A stretch of 64,000 nucleotides of DNA. Origin: Amyloporia xantha. Its lineage: Eukaryota > Basidiomycota > Agaricomycetes > Polyporales > Adustoporiaceae. The notes under the pieces were generated by a model that was not told where the DNA came from, searched no databases, and was given only the letters and a program-made list of their open reading frames with translations. Position 1 is the first letter of the stretch. Each line of letters opens with the position of its first letter. The translations under genes were made by a program, and so were the position numbers. This document shows positions 56,245 through 64,000 of the stretch, in pieces. Location of the stretch: the NCBI GenBank assembly GCA_036971615.1, contig JAYKKR010000038.1, positions 62,001-126,000 on the forward strand. Reading direction: 5' to 3'.

Positions 56245-57944
56245 TTATGCGGGCGGCGGCCTGCTCACTACATGCCTACTCCCACTGTGCATATCGCTGT
56301 TGCCACTGCGGCCATCAGAGGCAGTGGAAGTGGATGACATAGACGTCGATCTCGCTTTGTTTTGCGCTGAAGCCGGCGCGATAGGGACCAGCTCCGTTCC
56401 ACGAGCCTGAGCTCTCTCTTGTGCATTACGCCGCCGACGATCACGCTCGCGCTCCCGCGAGTTGAGATGCACCCCGAGCTGGGATAGATGCTACAGCACA
56501 GGTGAGTCCTCCGAGAAGCGTAACCGGCACGATCGGGGACACGAACCTTAGTCAGATCTGTCGAGGCACGTAGACCCGGGAAGGATTTAGTGGAGTAGAT
56601 CTTGAATTGCTTGCCAACACATTCTGCGAGCGCAGAATGGGGGCGCTCTGGGAACGCGCGCGAGAAGATGTCGAATGCACGATAGCGCAGCAGGAAGGTC
56701 CCCTCCTCCTTCGCCGCGAGGTCCTGCGACCGACAAGCTCGTCAGCAAGAGTCGACGACAATCCACCCGACTCGCATATTCGTGCACACACAACCTCCGA
56801 ATGAGGACAATAGTAACATAAAGCTCCAGCTGCAGCAGATGCCGAAGGGACTAACCGAGAAGATGAAGAAGATCACACTCTTCCCTTCATGTTCTACACA
56901 GCACATGCCGACGATCCTGGAGCCTACGAGTAATTCTGTGCATCGCCCCTCCAGACCGTTATCTGGACTGGACATCGGAAATCCTGTTGAACACGCGGAC
57001 TGTGTTTGCATCTGTGGGCAGGACAGAGCAGCCTGCGGGAACGACAATTCATATGATTCCGGAATGATGTATGCAGGTAGCGATGAAGACATGGGCATCC
57101 CGAAATTAAGCCGTGATTCTGGAAAGGACATGGCATGCAACTGGGATTCAGCCCCTGGTGGGAGACCAGTTGATGGACCAGTGGTAGACGTGGGTATAAC
57201 CGGCGCAGACTGTAGCGTCGAAGGAAATGCAGACGAATCAAGCATTGACAGTGACTGTGCAGCGTAGCATCGTGCATAGCTGGTATCGTATAGAAAGGAA
57301 TTCGACTGTTTCCAGCTAGCCGCCGCCGGCGAAGCTGATTGTATTGATGGCGGGTCGTCAGTGTGATGAACCTCAGACACACGAAAAAGGTCAGCAGAAC
57401 ATACAAGACCAACGTTTCGTATGTCGCTGCGTGATAAGCCATGTCAAAGCTGATTGTAGACTGACAGTGTAGAAAACCAAACGGACTCGGCATCAAGTTC
57501 GCGCTCTTGCTCCTGCGCTGTACCCGGATGAAGCACTTGAAACAACCTCAGCTGCACGACTGGTGGAGGATCAAGTGGTCTCCGATCTTTTCGGCCGTAT
57601 CTGCAAGCAGATCTTCGTAAGCGGAGATAGGATGAGTGCGCCGACTGCATACACACTTTCGACCTAGGTCAGCTTTCTGTACTTCTTCAAGTTCCGCCCG
57701 TATGGTGAGACCAGCGAAGGGGCCCTCTTGAAACGAAACGGGTGCACCAATGGACAATGACGTCCCTGGCCGCGCCTGCAAGCGTCATTGAGTCAAGTCC
57801 TTGGAGATAACGGGACGCACGCACCGCATCAGTCACAGACATTTGGAATAGAGGTCCCACAGATTGGCGGTCAGTGAAATGGCGAGGATGGGCGAGCCCC
57901 GCAGATTGGTATTCAATCGAAGATGAAGTGTTTAAATTGATCAT
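56245..57944 (-). CDS. velB: Velvet-domain regulator, VelB-like
   Basis: The N-terminal half of the velvet domain reads FAGLTIRAELEEVQKADLGRK, then after an intron YGRKDRRPLDPPPVVQLRLF. A Ser/Pro/Gln-rich insert follows (about 57300-56950), and the second half reads ELLVGSRIVGMCCVEHEGKS, FLLRYRAFDIFSR and KIYSTKSFPGLRASTDLTK, then HLSQLGVHLN and an Arg-rich tail (last exon 56245-56490). A velvet domain split by a low-complexity insert is the known hallmark of VelB. Velvet proteins are nuclear DNA-binding regulators that join VeA/LaeA-type complexes to control sporulation and secondary metabolism. The segment before the insert (FGFLHC, expected GFLCHVDLF) is one frame away from the preceding ERELD, so an exon border there is unresolved or the frame is broken. 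The first ATG is also uncertain. Confidence 0.72.
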
Positions 57945-60900
57945 GAGCGCAGCCTATGTATATGAGATAAAGAGCACAGTATTGCGGCGAAGACGAGGGA
58001 TTCCAGCAGCTGTCTGAGCGGAACGAATGGAGTGAGAAAGAGCATATTGGTGCTGTTCGAGGAAGTATATGTATGTCTGGCTACACGCGACGGCTGGTCG
58101 TGCCGCTGTGGGGCGCACTAGGGCAGGACCGACGACGTCATGAGAGTGAGCGGCCGCTTTAGACAAGCGACGCAGGCCTGTGCGTACGTCACTACACGGG
58201 AATATTGCGGCGATTGCGATCAGAAGGCAAAAGCGACTCAACGCCACTTACTCTATCGCGTACGCGAGGCGCGCGCGAGCCTCGCTAGCCGCGGTCACGT
58301 GTGTCGCGTCGCCCTGACGGTCTCGCCCCCGTCCAATGATATCAGTATGCCAGCGAAATGCCGAACATCATGAAACATACGGTCCGCAATTCGAACTCAC
58401 TTGGTCTGTGTGTCGGAATACAGTACACTGAGTCTTCCTTCTCACAGCACGTCCACAATGCAAACATCATTCATACATGAATACACTGGTTCCCAATTTG
58501 CCGAAGAACATAATCCTCAGGCTTCAGACTGGTAATCACAATGTTCACTTTATACATGGATAACGATACCATATAGTGTCAGTTATTTGAGGTTTCTAGT
58601 CTCCTCGAACGTGTATCCCAACGACCAGTTCTGCACACGTTTTAGGAACTTCCAGAATCGCTGGTTCGTCAGCACAAATACATACATCGATTCTCATCCT
58701 TCTTCGACCAGGAGATCTTACACGCACTCCTGTTCTCGCCGTCTTGATTGGGATCATACCTTTGCAAATGGCAGACGACCATTGAGCCAGCTATGTGCCA
58801 CAGCGGACGGCGCGAACCAGTGCATGGGCTCATCGACGGTCGGCTGGTAGCCCTCAACGTGGTCGATGGTCAATAGGGCCAGCCACACGAGCGAAGGCTC
58901 GGCCTCGCTGCAGATAGGCGGAATGCGGCCCTGAGTTACGAATAATTGTACTCAAGGTTCGACACGCCGATGGTTTTGATGTGCGATATCGATCCATGGC
59001 CACCGCCTATCAACAGCGCACAAATACACGATACACGATACCGGAGTCACGGAGCTAAGCACCTGTGTGATACGCATCCGCGAGCTTCTGTAGCGTTAGC
59101 CAGATCCACCGTTCAATTTGTTCAGTCCGTGGAGCTGGTAAGTGTTTACTTACTCAAGCAAGGATCGAGGAGCTCTTAAGCATACTTAGAATACACCTGG
59201 GTACCCGCAAGGGATACATTAATGTATGTGCAGGTACTCGGTTACGATGATTATGTCTTGCGTGGGCCTCTGCCCGCTCTGTACCCAATCGAGCATCAGT
59301 TGAGCGAATTGTTACATCAGACATTTACGTAGTCCTCGGTAGCGACATAGAGCCGTTTATCCGAAAAAAGCTCACTAGCCTTTGCTGAGTTTCCGTGCGA
59401 TGGACGTCACCCGTATGAGAAAAGGTTCCTAGTCAGGTACATGGGATCAGCTTGTATATTTCAGATAGAGTCGTTGCGGCACTTCACATTCACATGCAAG
59501 GTTTTGGGACCGAGCCCAGCTAGCGTACTTGGTGTGAGAACAATATCTCGGAGTAAAATGTCGGATACTCTTGTAGACACTCTATAGAGCCAGTCGCGAA
59601 GGTGAGGTCCTTCATGACTTCGAAGGGAAATCTTTGAAGGACCTCAGAAGACGTACATGTGGAGGAATGTACTCGGACATGATTGCTGCTTGATAAATAA
59701 AATTTATAAATCAGTGAGGGATATAGACGTGATGTTTGCTAAAAGAATACTGCCCGCTACTGTCATACTTGGTTATATATTTCTCAGAAATGGCTAAATT
59801 TCCTCTGGCAGGACGTCCGAGGATGTCACAAATCTGCGATGCTGAAGATATCGGCAGGCGGGTGACTACTAGAAGTATAGCGATGTTCGACAACGAAAGT
59901 GATATGAGCAATGAATCTGAGAGCATTAATGAGATCCAAAATGTACTGTGAATCTAAATGAACTTGTACTCACAGAAGGTATTATCGTAACGCTATCCTC
60001 CGTGGATGCGATTGGTGTCCCAAATGACCTGTCATTTGGTTATCAATGGATGTACGGTGAGTGTGCTTATGTAAGGGCTCCACCCTCGTTGGAACCGAAA
60101 CGTTTAAGCGGTCACGTTCTTGTTTGTTTCCAGGTGATGTTTCTCACTTTGACTTTGCGCTTTTGCTCCTAGGAGTCCACGCATTCGAAGGGGGCCTAGT
60201 TATTCTGTTGTCCATGTCTGTGCCAATTTTTGAATATGTTTTGTAAGCTGTTGGAAGCGGTAGACGTATCTTTTGACTGCATCACGTGGTGTATGGAAAC
60301 CACTCACGTGTATTTCACGTGAATGGTGCTCGCATTCGGTTGCCACGTGGTGCTATATGATGTTATCTCAAGTAGGAACTTCTTCCTCATCAGAGTCGTC
60401 ACTTTGCTGCTGCCAGTGCTTGACTTAGTGTCGGTATCAGTGCTGTTCTGTGGGCCGGGTCGTACTCACATGTGCCGCTGGACCCGCTCGCGTCATCCTT
60501 GCGGCCGCGGGAGCTGTTCACGATCGCGTCGGAGGTGCTGGGCGTCGCAGAGCGTCTCCAGACGGTTCTCAACGAGGAGCAGGATGTAAGGGTGAACAAC
60601 AGTAGCATCTTTACCCTTTGATAATAGGAAGAGGCTTGACTGCCCAAAAGCGAATTGCAATCCTGGCTCTATAAAACTAGACGCAGCAATGAACCTTTCT
60701 CCCTGTCTAATTTACGCTACGTCTAATTGCATTGACTTATGAGCTGATGGTATTGCAACGTGATGGGTACTAAGATAAAGGTCCGGCAACCATGAAGGGC
60801 ACAGTCTAAGGTCATTTGGATTCGGGCGTGCGGAGCATCGCCGTCTCAAACCAAGTACTTGTCGCTGGCCGATGTGGAGCAGACAAAGATCTAATCTCGA

Positions 60901-61204
60901 TATGGTGATCTAAATCACGTGCCCGAGTGTGGAAGGTTGGGTGGCGTCTGCAACGCTCACTCTCTCCCTTTCTCCCAACACGCCACAGGTGCACATTACT
61001 CGCGTTCTCTACCGTTTGGTGGCATTAGTTAGTATCTAGTTTGTTCATTGGTGCAGAGTTGATGAGAGCTTACTACGTAACATTCCAGGCTCCGCACGCC
61101 GATCTTATTGGTAACTAAATCTCCGGGGCAATCGAGCGACTCCGAAATTAACCACTTGAATCACCCTCCAAGACGGACTACAACTGCCTGAAATATACTT
61201 AAAG
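57945..61204. other. Long region without a supported complete gene
   Basis: Two isolated coding-like exons are seen: minus strand about 58755-58927, bounded by CTCAG and GTATGA (SEAEPSLVWLALLTIDHVEG, PMHWFAPSAVAHSWLNG), and plus strand about 60470-60589 ending in a GTAAGG donor (LRPRELFTIASEVLGVAERL). Neither could be extended or assigned. The remainder holds short frames only. Confidence 0.3.
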
Positions 61205-62952
61205 ATGTCCTTCAAAATTCCTCGGTACGTTTCTGTCTTAAAAAGCCTTACAGAAGGCACTGATTGCTATGAAGTGGGACCTTTAGTTTCACACCTAGCA
61301 TCCAGGATGGAGAATCTTTGACGACTTACACCAGAAAGGCGTATCGCGAAAGTCTGGTGCGCGTTAGGGCGGCTAGAACGTGGTGCAATGAGCTGGGCCC
61401 AATTTCGGTCCTTCCTCCCGAGATCTTGGCAGAGATCTTCAAGACCGTACAAGCTCTTACGGAAAAGTCTCACCAGGTGTCAGACCTGTCGATATCCAGC
61501 ATTCCGTATTTCTACCAATGGATCAGGGTATCTCACGTCTGCTCTCATTGGCGCTCTGTGGCGCTCGAGTTTGCTTCGCTTTGGGCCCGCGTCATTGTGC
61601 CTTCTTCTACGCCACTTAATGAAGCGGTATTGGCTCGTTCGAAACGGGCCACACTAGATGTCACAGCAGATCTCACCGTTGGCGGAGAGGAAAAGATATA
61701 CCCACTCACTCTGGTACTCCTCAACATATGGAGGCTGCGCAGTTTGCACCTTTCGGCGCCGATAGATAAACTGGTTCAGCTTGGCAACTGTATCTCCGAA
61801 ATCGCTTCAGCCCCTTTGTTGCAGACCTTGGCTATCAGGAATACTACAACAATGTCACCCGAGACCCTCGTGATGCTGACGCCACCTCCGTTGCAAGTCG
61901 AACTAGATTGGACTCGAGGTCTTGAAACACTGGAGATTGACAGGTATCCTTTCCCTTGGGGTGTGCCAATCCCCTTCAATGGTCTACGCCACCTTACAGT
62001 TTTTGGGCTGGAAAATGGGCTGGATATAACGCAATTGCTTCAAACGCTGAAGCAACTCCCCAAGCTAGAGACCTTGGAACTACAAGAGCTGGGGCCTTTG
62101 TATAGTACGGAGGAGTTGTCGGAAGCCGAGATGGTCTCGCTCGGCTCTCTTCGTTCTTTGCACCTAGCTGCATCTGCCATGAACTGTGTATGTCTCCTCG
62201 GGCAACTCCGCTATTCAGCGAACGTGACCCTTGCGATGAGTACATATTTTGAACTGCAAGCTGAGGACGTGTTCGAGCAATTCATTTCCTTCCTTGGGTC
62301 CAGGCTATCTACCTCAAGACCATTTGCCGTGTTTTCGATGGAAATGAAATCGCACGACACCTTCCGGATCCGGGCTTCCAACGGTGGCGAAAACATACTC
62401 TACCTTGAACTGCCTTTTTCCACAAATAGACGTCACTTCTCACTGAGGACAATATGCGAGAAATTTTCACTGTCTCAAGTTTGCGTTCTCAATCTCGTCA
62501 AGTTGTTCTCTGATGACCCACCGCAGGGCTGGGCCAGCATCCTGGGCTCGATGCAGAACGTGGAGGTCCTTTATGTGCAGGACATGCCGATTGCAAACCT
62601 CATCGAGCTGCTGGAGCGGCGACAGATGGACCGGAAGTTGGGTCGGATCGCCTACGTCTTCCCTCAACTATATCGTTTGCGCTTGAGAGGGTCCCAGATA
62701 ACGGATCTCTCGAATTACAAGCAGGGGGGCGAGGGTAAGATGTACGCGTTCCAGGACTTGCTCATAAAGAGGCGCGATCAGGGTGCGATGCTCAAGGAGC
62801 TAATCCTTATGGAATGCGTTCACATACGCAGAGAAGGAGTCGTTCGTTTGGCGCAAGTTGTGCCACATGTGTATTGGGACCAAGTTCAGCTCGTCCGCCA
62901 ACCCCTCCCGGAAAGGATGACCTCCGCGATGCAAACGGCGCTTTATGCATGA
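61205..62952 (+). CDS. F-box protein, intact
   Basis: The long frame lacks an ATG at its beginning. A 20-nt exon (61205-61224, MSFKIPR) and a 62-nt GTACGT-TAG intron bring it in frame at 61287, giving 561 residues. The F-box lies at about residues 50-110: ISVLPPEILAEIFKTVQALT and WIRVSHVCSHWRSVALEFASLW. The remainder has LRR-like segments (LRSLHLSA, LETLELQEL, LRSLHLAASAM, LYRLRLRGSQI). It is a probable SCF adaptor of the large Agaricomycete F-box family. Its target is unknown. The same 20-nt first-exon design is used by the F-box gene at 38.2 kb. Confidence 0.85.
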
Positions 62953-63704
62953 TATCAGCATTTGTGAGTGCTTTATGGCTTTCCCGCTGTAGATGGTCAA
63001 CTGACGCGGTGTATCAGCGGCGCATCAGTTTTGTGGGCATGTGCGAGGGAATGGCGGTCAAATAATTGTCGATTGACGATATGACTGGACTTGTCACAAG
63101 GGATAGAAGGGCTCGACTTGCGTGGATCGCGCTGTGGCGTGTGCTATGATATATCTAATTATCTGTGCTTTATCTTTTAGCTCTTGAATCAGGGCGGATT
63201 CGTGCTAGCATCTTACCCTAACTGCGATAGCTACTAGATCAGGTCTATACGTGCTTACCCCTGTTTCAAACGTCGAGGCGGTAGGCAGAATAAAATGTTT
63301 CAATTAGTTGAACGAGCACTCGTCAAACGATGGGCTACAGGAGCACGTTATAGATTGACACAATATGCTGGAATGCTGTATCGCTTCGTGTTTGACGGGA
63401 ATAGGTTCGTAGCCGAGTCTGTAGCAGGTCCGTCGCATTCTCCTGGAATCTGGATGGCAAATGACGTTGCAAAAGTATCAAAGGCTCCCATCAGATTTAG
63501 TTGTTAGGTAGACTATCCACGCTGCAATTCGGAGGGCAGGATGCAATAATGCTGAAGAGTGACAGCTTGCCCGCTCCCAGCTCATTCGTTAACTGTGAAG
63601 ACTATAGAAACATAAGCTCCAATTCAATATTCACAATGCCACCGTGCTTTGTTCTAGCATAATGACTACAACACGTACAACTGCAGCACCTATTTTAACG
63701 CCTG
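62953..63704. other. Intergenic, no supported gene
   Basis: Convergent 3' flanks of the F-box and NmrA-like genes. Confidence 0.4.
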
Positions 63705-63948
63705 TCACTTCTTATAGAACTTCCGAGCGAAGTCGGCTAGTTTGGTCGGCACGATATCTGGGTACAACTCGCGGACGTCCAGCGCACCGAGGGATTTCGC
63801 GCTTTCCAGCGAGTTCTCGCCCAAAATATGCATGCTGATCTGATACTGCGAATACGCCCACATTGCGTGAGCAGCGTCAGAGTGAGATCGTGCGAACTCC
63901 TCTTTCCCTTGCGCTGCCCGCTGAAGTAGTTCATCTTCAGATACCTAT
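63705..63948 (-). CDS. NmrA/isoflavone-reductase-like NAD(P)-binding protein, 3' exon only
   Basis: The minus-strand exon starts after an ATTTATAG acceptor at 63948 and ends in TGA at 63705-63707. It encodes about 80 residues, including YSQYQISMHILGENSLESAK, LDVRELYPDIVPTKLADFAR and a final KFYKK. The GEN-x-x-x-AK...LDVRELYPD...DFA-x-x-FY pattern is the C-terminus of NmrA-like/isoflavone-reductase-like proteins, which bind NAD(P)H in a Rossmann fold. The N-terminal nucleotide-binding part lies beyond the window; the last 50 bases look like intron. Confidence 0.75.
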
Positions 63949-64000
63949 AAATTTGTCAATCTTAGTGATCGATGGCAGCTCTATGTGTGCCAATGACATA

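Noticed and set aside
56782..57267. A 161-codon plus-strand protein
   Set aside because: It is antisense to the Ser/Pro-rich insert and second half of the velvet gene.

Overview
The window is nuclear DNA of a basidiomycete, most likely a wood- or litter-decay Agaricomycete. The evidence is many phase-consistent 43-70 nt GT-AG introns, a basidiomycete-type BTB family, expanded F-box families, a Plavaka-type DNA transposon, a Con-6 gene, a secreted thaumatin-like 'glycopeptide' gene and a VelB-like velvet gene. Nothing bacterial or viral is seen, and there is no rRNA gene or bona fide tRNA gene.

Layout. 0-4.6 kb: a damaged ASC-1/TRIP4 zinc-finger gene, an intact Con-6 gene, and a BTB gene beside the 3' stub of a second copy. 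6.5-15.1 kb: an intact 554-aa gene of unknown function transcribed away from a Plavaka transposase gene. That transposase would be an uninterrupted 988-aa gene but carries two nested insertions: a 385-bp hAT-like MITE and a 2,314-bp near-perfect palindromic element. 16.9-18.3 kb: a third BTB gene broken by two inverted copies of one 201-bp MITE. 18.8-26.2 kb: a formamidase remnant, an AT-rich unrecognised multi-exon gene hit by another hAT-like MITE, SINE-like repeats, and a 1-kb element with CATCAGG ends.

26.4-49.7 kb is the most interesting part. Two inverted arms (about 26.4-30.9 and 44.6-49.7 kb) each carry an F-box/LRR-like gene and a UstYa-type (DUF3328) oxidase gene. The left UstYa gene reads intact in 5 exons; the right one is frameshifted. 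Inside the arms, in mirror orientation, lie two secreted-peptide precursor genes (32.6-33.3 kb on +, 41.2-42.8 kb on -). Each is built from micro-exons of 45 and 18 nt whose splicing creates KR dibasic sites between tandem peptide repeats. A signal peptide, KR-separated repeats and UstYa oxidases are the hallmarks of ustiloxin-type (dikaritin) ribosomal peptides, so this looks like a basidiomycete version of such a system with an unusual gene architecture. A broken flavin-monooxygenase 3' end, a thaumatin-like secreted protein gene and an intact F-box gene lie between the two precursors.

50-64 kb: three more members of the same F-box/LRR-like family in different states of decay, a VelB-like velvet regulator, an intact F-box gene, and the 3' exon of an NmrA/isoflavone-reductase-like gene cut by the window end.

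Gene models were built by eye from splice sites, reading phase and comparison between paralogs inside the window. Family names rest on recalled motifs, not on database searches.
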